Source: JAFEBO01 sp036392375
Lineage (GTDB): Bacteria; Planctomycetota; Phycisphaerae; Phycisphaerales; UBA1924
Length of the DNA stretch: 14,061 nt
Direction: 5' to 3'
NCBI GenBank assembly: GCA_036392375.1
Contig: DASVYC010000030.1
Location: 1 to 14,061 of the forward strand
The stretch's first letter is position 1. Every line of letters begins with the position of its first letter. The notes under the pieces are model-generated. The model saw only the letters and a list, made by a program, of their open reading frames with translations, did no database searches and was not told the DNA's origin. Of the stretch, positions 6,426-12,847 are shown piece after piece. A program made the translations under genes and the position numbers.

Positions 6426-7076
6426 ATGGCAACGCGAACCCGCACCGGGCCACGGCGTTTCACCACTGCCGCAGAGTTCGCCCTCGGGATGGACATGAGC
6501 CGATCGACCACCTCCCCCAACTCCCCGCCCGAGCCGTCACCCGCCCAGCCGTCGGTCCGCCTCGAACTCACCGACGCCACCGGCCGTGTCGCGGCCCCCA
6601 ACGCCCAGCGCCTGCTTGATCAACTCAGCCGCGCTGTCCCCCTCGCCTGCCGCCGCGAAGCCCACCGCACCGAGGGTCACCCCCGCGCCGGCGAGGTCCG
6701 CATCCGCATCGTCGACGACGCCGAGATGGCCGCCCAGCACGAAGAGTTCGCCGGCATCCCCGGCACCACCGACGTCCTGACGTTCGACATGTCCGGCGAG
6801 CCCGACTCCCGCGGGATCCTCCTCCTCGACATCGACATCACCGTCTGCCTCGACGAGGCCGCCCGCCAGGGCGCCAAGCGCCACCACGCCCCCGAAGACG
6901 AACTGCTCCTCTACGCCCTCCACGGCGTCCTGCACTGTCTCGGCCACGACGACCACGACGACGACGCGTACCGCGCCATGCACGCCGCCGAGGACGAGAT
7001 CCTCGCCGCCATCGGCGCGTCCGTGCGGTTCCATGCCGACGAGAAGAGCCCTCACGACAGGGGAGCCCACGCATGA
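6426..7076 (+). CDS. ybeY: endoribonuclease YbeY (rRNA maturation factor)
   Basis: A 216-residue member of the UPF0054/YbeY metalloenzyme family, needed for 16S rRNA 3'-end maturation and ribosome quality control. The core runs from VRLELTDATG (44-53) through VRIRIVDDAEMAAQHEEF (91-108) and GTTDVLTFDM (113-122, the conserved substrate strand) to the zinc motif HGVLHCLGHDDH (166-177). The usual motif is HGxLHxxGxDH. Here an extra residue separates the second and last His, so either Asp176 replaces the third ligand or His174/His177 supplies it. Residues 1-40 are a non-conserved Pro/Ser/Thr-rich extension, and starts at 6489 or 6495 are possible. The stop overlaps the next start as ATGA, so translation is probably coupled. 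Confidence 0.9.
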   Translation: MATRTRTGPRRFTTAAEFALGMDMSRSTTSPNSPPEPSPAQPSVRLELTDATGRVAAPNAQRLLDQLSRAVPLACRREAHRTEGHPRAGEVRIRIVDDAEMAAQHEEFAGIPGTTDVLTFDMSGEPDSRGILLLDIDITVCLDEAARQGAKRHHAPEDELLLYALHGVLHCLGHDDHDDDAYRAMHAAEDEILAAIGASVRFHADEKSPHDRGAHA

Positions 7077-8554
7077 GTGCGCTCCTCCCCGCCGAGGCCT
7101 GGCTGTTCGTCACGCTGCTCTCGCTGCTCGCCTGCGGCGTCTTCGGCGCGATCTTCCACTCCCTCCGCGATCACTCACGCTCCGCACTTGAAGAGATCGT
7201 CCAGAATCGCGCCGATCCGCTCCGCGAGCGCCGCCTCCGCAGGATCATCGACGACGTCGACGGCCACGCCGCCTCCGTCGCCCTCGCCCGCGTCGCCCTC
7301 AGCGTCGTCGCCGCCGTCGCCGCCGTGCTCTTCACGGTCGAGACCACCCCCAAGGACGCGTCCACCGCCACTCGCTGGACCATCCTCGCCGCCGCCGTCC
7401 TCTCCATCTCCACCCTCGTCTGGCTCATCGGCACCGTCGTTCCCACCAGCGTCGCACGCCACCTCGCCGAACCCACCATCTACGGCCTGGCCTCCCTCGT
7501 CCGCGGCATGTACGTCGCCACCGCCCCCCTCCGCGCCGTCGTCGCCTTCATCGACTCCGTCGTCCGCAAGCTCTCCGGCAAGAGCGAAGTCAACGAGGTC
7601 GAAGAGATCCAGGCCGAACTGCTCGACGTCGTCGAAGAAGCCCGCCAGGAAGGCCAGCTCGACGAGACCGAGATCCAGATGATCCGCGCCGTCGCTCGCT
7701 TCCGCGACACCACCGTCCGCGGCATCATGACGCCCCGCACCGAGATGGACGTCCTCGAACTCACCAACGACCTCGGCAAGATCACCTCCATGATCCGCGA
7801 GGGTGCCCACAGCCGCATCCCCGTCTACGAGGGCACCGTCGACCGCGTCGTCGGCGTCTTCTACATCAAGGACCTGCTCCGCTGGCTCGCCGGCGCCGGC
7901 TCCCCCTCCGCCGCCGGCGGTCGCAGGATGTTCGACCTCCGCAGCGTCCTCCGCCCCGCCCTCTTCGTCCCCGAGTCCAAGACCATCCGCGAGCTCCTCG
8001 ACGACATGCTCGAGAAGCGCGTCCACATCGCCGTCGTCACCGATGAGTTCGGCGGCACCGCCGGCCTGGTCACGCTCGAAGACATCGTCGAAGAGTTCTT
8101 CGGCGACGTGCAGGACGAGTACGAACGCCCCGAGGACATCCCGCACGCCAAGACCGATGAAGCCCGCCGCGCCGTCGAGCTCGACGGCCGCGCCTACGTC
8201 GCCGACGCCAACCTCAAGCTCGCCGACCTCGATCTCTCCATCCCCGAAAGCCCCGATTACGCCACCGTCGGCGGCTTCGTCACCGTCGTCCTCGGCCGCA
8301 TCCCCGCCAAGGGCGAGACCGTCGAGATCGGCGCCAGCGACAACGGCGAAGCCATCCCCCACCGTCTCCGCGTCACCATCCTCGCCGCCGAACCCACACG
8401 CGTCGTCCGCCTCCGCATCGAGCCCCTCGACACCCCCATCCCCAAACCCGGCGTCCCCGTGCCGCCGCCCGCACCCGCGCCGGTCATCCCACGCGACGGC
8501 AGCGCGGCGATGCTGCAAAGCGCCGCGGACTGGACCGAGGCCGGCAAGCGCTAG
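7073..8554 (+). CDS. CorC/HlyC-type CBS-domain membrane protein (hemolysin-like, CNNM transmembrane domain)
   Basis: A 493-residue protein. The N-terminal DUF21/CNNM-like membrane domain has hydrophobic segments near 9-28, 67-88, 103-124 and 137-160. Then comes a cytoplasmic linker EVEEIQAELLDVVEEARQEG (175-194) and a CBS pair: RGIMTPRTEMDVLE...SRIPVYEGTVDRVVGVFYIKDLL (216-269) and ALFVPESKTIRELLDDM...VVTDEFGGTAGLVTLEDIVEEFFG (296-344). The CorC_HlyC domain spans about 362-452, with LDGRAYVADANLKLADLDL. A Pro-rich tail ends the protein. Related proteins are implicated in Mg2+/Co2+ efflux or resistance; direct transport is uncertain. It overlaps ybeY by 4 nt, an order widely seen in bacteria. 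Confidence 0.9.
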   Translation: MSALLPAEAWLFVTLLSLLACGVFGAIFHSLRDHSRSALEEIVQNRADPLRERRLRRIIDDVDGHAASVALARVALSVVAAVAAVLFTVETTPKDASTATRWTILAAAVLSISTLVWLIGTVVPTSVARHLAEPTIYGLASLVRGMYVATAPLRAVVAFIDSVVRKLSGKSEVNEVEEIQAELLDVVEEARQEGQLDETEIQMIRAVARFRDTTVRGIMTPRTEMDVLELTNDLGKITSMIREGAHSRIPVYEGTVDRVVGVFYIKDLLRWLAGAGSPSAAGGRRMFDLRSVLRPALFVPESKTIRELLDDMLEKRVHIAVVTDEFGGTAGLVTLEDIVEEFFGDVQDEYERPEDIPHAKTDEARRAVELDGRAYVADANLKLADLDLSIPESPDYATVGGFVTVVLGRIPAKGETVEIGASDNGEAIPHRLRVTILAAEPTRVVRLRIEPLDTPIPKPGVPVPPPAPAPVIPRDGSAAMLQSAADWTEAGKR

Positions 8555-8587
8555 TAGTCTCGTGGCACCGTCGCGCCTTCTCAGAAA

Positions 8588-9031
8588 TCACGCCGCCCGT
8601 CGCGACGCCTGTTCGGCGCCGCGGATCATGACCTGCGCCACCGCGCTCAGCGCCTCGCCCCACGCCTTCCCGATCGCCGGCGTCCACGCCGTCCCCGCAA
8701 CATCCTGAATCGCTCCCAGCATCTCGTCCGCCACCACCGGGTAGTGCTCAGGCTTCGCGCCGTATGCGACGTGCCGCGCACCCATCTCCATCAGCGGCTT
8801 CTCCAGCGCCGCAAGATTGTCGGCGTGCTTCACCACCAGCCCCACCGCCGCCGCCAGGTGCGCCTTCTGCTTGCTCATGTCCGAAGGGAACATCGCGCGG
8901 ACCTGCGGCGCCCGCGCAAACAGCCGCTCATAGAAGCGGACCATCAGCCTCGGCGCGTGCGGCGCGATCAACGCGAACGAATCACGGATGATCTGGGCGT
9001 TGGAAGACGGATTGGTCGGCGTGCTGCTCAT
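8588..9031 (-). CDS. single-domain bacterial haemoglobin (Vitreoscilla-type globin)
   Basis: A 147-residue globin resembling Vitreoscilla haemoglobin and the globin domain of flavohaemoglobins. Key positions: Tyr34 (B10) in VRFYERLFARAPQVRAMF, Gln55 as the likely distal E7 residue in MSKQKAHLA, His87 as the proximal F8 haem ligand in MGARHVAYG, and Tyr97 in EHYPVVADEMLGAIQDV. No FAD/NAD reductase domain follows, so it would need a separate reductase for NO dioxygenation, or serve oxygen binding. The ATG at 9031 is preceded by AAAGGA at 6 nt, a good ribosome-binding site. The frame is open upstream but reads non-globin sequence. It is divergent from the DUF456 gene across 264 nt. Confidence 0.93.
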   Translation of the reverse strand: MSSTPTNPSSNAQIIRDSFALIAPHAPRLMVRFYERLFARAPQVRAMFPSDMSKQKAHLAAAVGLVVKHADNLAALEKPLMEMGARHVAYGAKPEHYPVVADEMLGAIQDVAGTAWTPAIGKAWGEALSAVAQVMIRGAEQASRRAA

Positions 9032-9295
9032 GGACTGTCCTTTGGGGGAGACCGAGTGGGTGCTGGCAACGAGCGCGGGCAACGAGTGCGCGTCCCATCG
9101 GCGACGGACCGAGAACAGTTCAGCCACGCCCCCGAAAATCCGGACAATACCGGCCGCTGAAGCCCGCTCGCCGCACAACCCGCGCGGCGGCACGATCTCC
9201 CGGCAAACAGGGCGCGCCCACCAACCGCCCGCAAGCCACGCCCGCACCCCACACCCCGCACGGAAGCCCACCCCGCAGAAACCCAACAATCACGC

Positions 9296-9811
9296 ATGAT
9301 CTGGGGCGCGGCCATCTCCCTCTTCGTCGCGGCGTTGCTCGGCTTCGTCCTGACGCTGCTCACCCTCCCGGGCCTCTGGCTCCCGCTCCTCGTCGCGCTC
9401 GTCTTCCAGTGGTTCGAGCCCACCATGTTCTCGTGGTGGACACTCGCCGCCGCCGCCCTGCTAGGCGTCGCCGCCGAAGCGCTCGAGTTCATCGCCACCG
9501 CCGCCGGAGCCGCCAAAGCCGGCGGCACCAAGCGCTCCGCCGCCGGCGCCATCCTCGGCACCATCGCGGGCGCCCTGGTCGGCTCCGCCATCCTGCTCTT
9601 CCCCATCGGCACCATCCTCGGCGCCGTCATCGGCGCCGGAGCCGGAGCCGTGCTCCTCGACAAAACCCGCGATCAACGCACCTGGACAGAGTCCACCCGC
9701 GTCGGCGCCGGCGCCGCCGCCGCCCGCGGCATCGCCCTCTTCATCAAGGCCTCCTTCACCGCCGTCATCGCGCTCTTGCTGATCATCGCGGCGATGATCG
9801 AAAGTCTCTAA
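9296..9811 (+). CDS. DUF456 family membrane protein
   Basis: A 171-residue hydrophobic protein with membrane segments near 5-38, a Gly/Ala-rich hairpin near 80-123 (AAGAILGTIAGALVGSAILLFPIGTILGAVIGAGAGAVL, with small-residue glycine zippers) and a C-terminal helix near 148-168. The order WWTLAAAALLGVAAEALEFIATAAGAAKAGGTKRS followed by the glycine-rich hairpin is typical of DUF456 proteins, whose function is unknown. The start at 9296 is the first Met of the first membrane helix; no Shine-Dalgarno is visible. A REP palindrome follows its stop by 6 nt and opens the 120-bp array. Confidence 0.83.
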   Translation: MIWGAAISLFVAALLGFVLTLLTLPGLWLPLLVALVFQWFEPTMFSWWTLAAAALLGVAAEALEFIATAAGAAKAGGTKRSAAGAILGTIAGALVGSAILLFPIGTILGAVIGAGAGAVLLDKTRDQRTWTESTRVGAGAAAARGIALFIKASFTAVIALLLIIAAMIESL

Positions 9812-9817
9812 CCCCCC

Positions 9818-9850
9818 GGGTGCCACTGCCGAGCGCTTCGCTCGGCAGTG
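9818..9850 (+). repeat. REP palindrome, array unit 1
   Basis: Canonical copy with a perfect 12-bp stem and CTT loop. It starts 6 nt after the DUF456 stop, a typical 3'-end position for REP elements. Confidence 0.9.
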
Positions 9851-9937
9851 CATGGACATCAGGAGTCCCAGACCCATCCTTCATTCCGAAGACTCGTCGC
9901 CGCCAAACACTGGCGCCCACAACCACAGCACCACACC

Positions 9938-9970
9938 GGGTGCCACTGCCGAGCGCCTCGCTCGGCAGTG
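9938..9970 (+). repeat. REP palindrome, array unit 2
   Basis: Canonical except for one base in the loop (CCT instead of CTT). The 12-bp stem is intact. Confidence 0.9.
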
Positions 9971-10057
9971 CATGGGCATCAGGAGTCCCAGACCCATCCT
10001 TCATTCGCAACACTCATCGCCGCCGAACACGGGCGCCCAGAACCAAAGCACCACACC

Positions 10058-10170
10058 GGGTGCCACTGCCGAGCGCTTCGCTCGGCAGTGAATGGACATC
10101 GGGACTCACAGACCCATCCTTCATCCGGTAGACTCCCCACCGCCCAGCGGAGCACCGCACAATGGCACCC
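10058..10170. repeat. REPIN-like inverted pair overlapping the RAYT start
   Basis: The left REP (10058-10090) is canonical. At 10138-10170 lies a decayed inverted REP, beginning CACCGCCCAGCGG and ending ATGGCACCC. By eye it matches the inverted CACTGCCCAGCG-type copy at about 26 of 33 positions. The spacer is 47 nt. The RAYT start codon (10162) and GGAG (10149-10152) both fall inside the decayed right half. Confidence 0.65.
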
Positions 10171-10740
10171 TTTGAGCAACGGGGGCTCAACGTGGAAGAC
10201 CGCCCGATCCGAAAGACCCTCCAGCGTGTCGAACGCGAACGCGGCGGTAGATTCCTGACGTTCTCGACCCGCGACCGCCGACCGTTCCTTGGGCATCCCA
10301 GGATCCGCGATCTGGTCGTCACGCAACTGATGCACGCTCGCGGATTGCTGCGATTCCGACTGCACGCGTTTGTAGTCATGCCCGAGCATCTGCACCTGCT
10401 CATCACGCCGGACGTGCAAGCAGCGACCGTGCCGCGAATCCTGAACGCGGTGAAATCGCCGGTGGCAAAATCGGTAGTGGCACGATGGCGTGAGCTCGAC
10501 GCGGCAGTGCTCTCCGAGGTTGTCGATCCGCGCGGCGTGGCACGGTTCTGGCAACCCGGCGGCGGCTACGACCGCAACATCTGGTCGCGCGACGAATACT
10601 TCGAGAAGCTGCGCTACATCCACGCGAATCCCGTGAAGCGAGGGCTGTGTGCGAGTGAGACGGACTGGGCATGGTCGTCCGCGCGGTGGTATGCGGGCTT
10701 GCGGGATGATCGTGTGCTGATTGATCCAGAGACGTGGTAG
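10162..10740 (+). CDS. REP-associated tyrosine transposase (RAYT, IS200-like Y1 HUH domain)
   Basis: A 192-residue Y1_Tnp protein, a single-strand-DNA nicking and joining enzyme of the HUH superfamily. RFLTFSTRDRRPFL (30-43) is the first strand. HAFVVMPEHLHLLI (68-81) carries the metal-binding His76 and His78. YFEKLRYIHANPVKRGL (146-162) carries the likely nucleophile Tyr152 (Tyr146 is the alternative). DWAWSSARWY (168-177) is the C-terminal RAYT signature. No TnpB or IS200/IS605 ends are present; instead the gene is flanked on both sides by REP/REPIN repeats, as expected for RAYTs, which act on REP hairpins in trans. The ATG at 10162 has GGAG 9 nt upstream; a GTG at 10192 is possible. Base composition differs from neighbours (G-rich third positions in its second half). 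Confidence 0.9.
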   Translation: MAPFEQRGLNVEDRPIRKTLQRVERERGGRFLTFSTRDRRPFLGHPRIRDLVVTQLMHARGLLRFRLHAFVVMPEHLHLLITPDVQAATVPRILNAVKSPVAKSVVARWRELDAAVLSEVVDPRGVARFWQPGGGYDRNIWSRDEYFEKLRYIHANPVKRGLCASETDWAWSSARWYAGLRDDRVLIDPETW

Positions 10741-10769
10741 AGCAGGCGACGACGCATCTCCTGAGCCCC

Positions 10770-10883
10770 GGGTGCCACTGCCCAGCCCTTCGCTGGGCAG
10801 TGGTGAGACTCCCAATGAGGCCGTTGCGTTCCTCGACCCCGGACGCCCAGCACTGCCGAGCGAAGCGCTCGGCAGTGGCACCC
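10770..10883. mobile_element. REPIN: inverted REP pair, copy 1
   Basis: The left REP at 10770-10802 has the GGGTGC head and CCCAG/CTGGG-type arms, with one unpaired base near the loop. The right REP at 10851-10883 is an inverted, perfect CCGAG/CTCGG-type copy ending in GCACCC. The spacer is 48 nt and contains CCCAATGAGGCCG and GACCCCGGACGCCC. The heads point outward, so the whole element can fold into one long hairpin. It lies 29 nt after the RAYT stop and 15 nt before the cupin stop. Confidence 0.9.
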
Positions 10884-10898
10884 CGACAGGTACCTCGC

Positions 10899-11258
10899 TC
10901 ACGCGCGATCGACGCCGGTCTTCTCGCTGGGCGGGCTGAAGAGGTCGAGGATGACGCTGTCCTCGAGTGCCGCAGCGGAGTGCGGGACGTTGGCGGGCAG
11001 ATACAGCACTTCCCCGCCGCGGACTTCGACCTCGCGGTGCGTTGGCGAGCCCTCGGCACCGAGGCCGAAGCGCATGTGGCCGGAGAGCACGACCGCGAAC
11101 TGCTCGTTGGCATGCTGGTGCGATGGCACGAAGAAGCCCTTGGCGAGACGGACGCGGGAGAGCATCATCTGCTCGCCGATGATCCGCTGCCGCTCGATGT
11201 TCGCCATGGGTGTGTCGGTGGGGAGTTCGGACCAGGAATAGCGGCGTGCTTCGGACAT
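10899..11258 (-). CDS. small cupin protein, KdgF-like
   Basis: A 119-residue single-domain cupin. Motif 1, GFFVPSHQHANEQFAVVLSG (41-60), supplies His47, His49 and Gln53 (with Glu52). Motif 2, VLYLPANVPHSAAALED (84-100), supplies His93. The HxHxxEQ arrangement resembles KdgF-type cupins, which linearise unsaturated uronates from pectin or alginate; other sugar-isomerase or sensor cupins are possible. I chose the ATG at 11258 because AGGAG lies 7 nt upstream; the ATG at 11264 is too close to that site. The gene lies between two near-identical REPIN copies and its + strand is G-rich, unlike most of the window. No pectin or alginate pathway genes are nearby. Confidence 0.82.
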   Translation of the reverse strand: MSEARRYSWSELPTDTPMANIERQRIIGEQMMLSRVRLAKGFFVPSHQHANEQFAVVLSGHMRFGLGAEGSPTHREVEVRGGEVLYLPANVPHSAAALEDSVILDLFSPPSEKTGVDRA

Positions 11259-11388
11259 GTGCATGCTCCTGCCCACCCCGGTTCATTTGCACGGTATAGG
11301 GAAAGCTCCATGCCGGTTTGCAGAATCTTGCTGCGATCTCTGCAAGTGTCGCGGTGAGTCACGCCGCTCTTGGGCCGCACGGATCTGA

Positions 11389-11892
11389 TCATCCGTCCTG
11401 ATCGAGAAAGCAAGCCCATCCATTGTCGAGGGCTTGACGATACTGGCAGGCAAAGGTCTCAGAGTCCTCGTTGCATTGCCACTGGACACGCAACTGAAGG
11501 AACGCTGCAACGCATCTTCGCTGCGGATCGTTCAGTCGCGACCACATCTGAGTAAGTGGTCCTCGCGCGAGATGAAACACAACGTCGCAGTCGCGCACCG
11601 TTTGTAGTTCGCGGATCATCGCCGCGGGCAGGTAGTACGCCGCCCCGATCGGGTCGAGGAAGCTGAACCGCTGGTGCCGATCCGGCGTCCACCGCCGGTC
11701 AATGAGTAGATCGGACCAGCGCTCGTCCGTGTCCGCGGCACGTGCCTTCCTCCGAGCCTCCGGCGAGACATAGCTATCGATGACGTCAGCCTCAGACCAC
11801 GACACTCCGCCGCCGCGATGCACGCGACCGAATGCCGCGTGAATCTCAGCGATGAGCGCGACTTTCCGGCGTTCGAGATCGGACGACGGCAT
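11389..11892 (-). CDS. DUF6714-like protein of unknown function
   Basis: A 167-residue soluble protein. The pattern LIAEIHAAFGRVHRGGGVSWSEADVIDSYVSPEARRKAR (13-51), followed by DERWSDLL and FSFLDPIGAAYYLPAAMIREL (77-97), fits the DUF6714 family, which has no known function. The C-terminal part has SRLNDPQRRCVAAFLQLRVQW and a Cys/Trp-containing tail. No signal peptide or membrane segment is visible. The start ATG at 11892 has no clear Shine-Dalgarno. It sits 130 nt upstream of the cupin start on the same strand and shares with it the position between two REPINs. Its codon use is less C- or G-biased at the third position than that of the core genes, suggesting a different history. Confidence 0.7.
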   Translation of the reverse strand: MPSSDLERRKVALIAEIHAAFGRVHRGGGVSWSEADVIDSYVSPEARRKARAADTDERWSDLLIDRRWTPDRHQRFSFLDPIGAAYYLPAAMIRELQTVRDCDVVFHLARGPLTQMWSRLNDPQRRCVAAFLQLRVQWQCNEDSETFACQYRQALDNGWACFLDQDG

Positions 11893-11978
11893 GGCGGCAT
11901 GGTAGTGTCAGCCGCCGGTTTCGCCGATTGTTCCGGAACTCCGATACTCGCTGGACATCATTCCCAAAGCCTCGGCCC

Positions 11979-12093
11979 GGTTGCCACTGCCCAGCGCTTC
12001 GCTGGGCAGTGATGTGACTCCCAATGAGGCCGTTGCGTTCCTCGACCCCGGACGCCCCCGCACTGCCGAGCGAAGCGCTCGGCAGTGGCACCC
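11979..12093. mobile_element. REPIN: inverted REP pair, copy 2
   Basis: The left REP at 11979-12011 (head GGTTGC instead of GGGTGC, CCCAG/CTGGG-type arms) and the right REP at 12061-12093 (inverted, perfect CCGAG/CTCGG type) are separated by 49 nt. The spacer is nearly identical to that of the copy at 10770-10883 and in the same orientation. The element lies 29 nt upstream of the TrpG/PabA-like start. Confidence 0.9.
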
Positions 12094-12122
12094 GGCTCCC
12101 CTTCCTCCCCATACCCTTCCCC

Positions 12123-12836
12123 GTGATCCTTCTCATCGACAACTACGACTCCTTCACCTGGAACCTCGTCCAGCGCCTCGGCGAGCTCGACCGCTCCCTC
12201 GAACCCTCGCGCGATCTCGTCGTCGTTCGCAACGACAAAATCCGCCCCGAGGAAGTCGCCGCCCTCGACGCCGGCAAGGGCCCCAGCCACATCATCATCT
12301 CGCCCGGCCCCTGCACCCCCAAGGAAGCCGGCGTCAGCAGCGCCGTCATCAACGCCTACACCGGCCGCATCCCCATCCTCGGCGTCTGCCTCGGCCACCA
12401 GTGCATGGCCGACGCCAGCGGCATGACCGTCGCCCGTCACGTCATCCAGATGCACGGCAAGACCAGCCCCATCCACCACGACGGCCAGGGCATCTACGCC
12501 GGCATGAGCAACCCCTTCGTCGCCACCCGCTACCACTCGCTCGTCGTGCGGCCCGAGACCGTCCCACCGCCCCCCGCCCCAGGCCACGACGGCTGGGTCG
12601 TCAGCGCGTGGACGTTCGAAGATGACGGCAATGGTGTGGGGGGCGGCCAGCGCAAGGTCATCATGGGCCTCCGCCGCGTCTTCGCCGACCCCAGCAAGCA
12701 ACCCGTTGAGGGCGTGCAGTATCACCCCGAGAGTTTTCTGACCCTCGAAGGCCCACGCCTGCTCGCGAACTTCCTCGCCCAAGGACCCCGCGGCCGCCGC
12801 GTCGGTGAGGAACGCATCCGCGCGATGGCGGGCTGA
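12123..12836 (+). CDS. anthranilate/aminodeoxychorismate synthase glutamine amidotransferase subunit (TrpG/PabA type)
   Basis: A 237-residue class I glutamine amidotransferase that supplies ammonia to chorismate-using TrpE or PabB. MILLIDNYDSFTWNL (1-15) is the family N-terminus. IIISPGPCTPKEAG (57-70) and GVCLGHQC (87-94) give the nucleophile Cys89. YHSLVV at 137-142 and VQYHPESFLT (198-207) give the triad His201 and Glu203. A Pro-rich insert (about 147-178) lengthens the protein relative to the roughly 190-residue family norm. The GTG at 12123 starts exactly at the first strand. No trpE, pabB or pabC is nearby, so whether it serves tryptophan, folate or both is undecided. The REPIN at 11979-12093 occupies its upstream region. 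Confidence 0.9.
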   Translation: MILLIDNYDSFTWNLVQRLGELDRSLEPSRDLVVVRNDKIRPEEVAALDAGKGPSHIIISPGPCTPKEAGVSSAVINAYTGRIPILGVCLGHQCMADASGMTVARHVIQMHGKTSPIHHDGQGIYAGMSNPFVATRYHSLVVRPETVPPPPAPGHDGWVVSAWTFEDDGNGVGGGQRKVIMGLRRVFADPSKQPVEGVQYHPESFLTLEGPRLLANFLAQGPRGRRVGEERIRAMAG

Positions 12837-12847
12837 CCGCAGGCCAT

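Larger units (their letters stand above)
9818..10177 (+). repeat. 120-bp tandem array, three units, each headed by a REP palindrome
   Basis: Units begin at 9818, 9938 and 10058, with an exact 120-bp period. By eye, units 1 and 2 differ at about ten positions. Unit 3 follows them through the hairpin and the ACCCATCCTTCAT segment and diverges after about 10130. Each unit starts with GGGTGC plus the CACTGCCGAGCG / CGCTCGGCAGTG hairpin. This array fills the gene-free 350 nt between DUF456 and the RAYT gene; I see nothing else there. Confidence 0.92.

Noticed and set aside
7175..8518. Long - strand open frame of 447 codons opposite the CorC/HlyC-like gene
   Set aside because: It consists of Gly/Asp/Glu/Ala low-complexity sequence produced by reading the other strand. 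The + strand frame encodes complete CBS and CorC domains.
9032..9289. N-terminal extension of the globin
   Set aside because: It has non-globin composition. The ATG at 9031 has a well-placed AAAGGA and the correct globin length.
9818..9850. Intrinsic terminator after the DUF456 gene
   Set aside because: The hairpin is strong but is not followed by a T-run, and the same hairpin also occurs upstream of genes. A transcript-end effect is possible but not shown.
9818..10090. CRISPR-like array (regular 33-nt repeats)
   Set aside because: The sequences between the repeats are nearly identical to each other rather than unique spacers, the period is 120 bp, and no cas genes are present. It is a tandem duplication carrying a REP hairpin.
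10058..10883. Classical IS200/IS605 insertion sequence around the Y1 transposase
   Set aside because: No tnpB and no single matching pair of subterminal hairpins bound the gene. The hairpins recur far from it and as inverted pairs, which fits a RAYT better.
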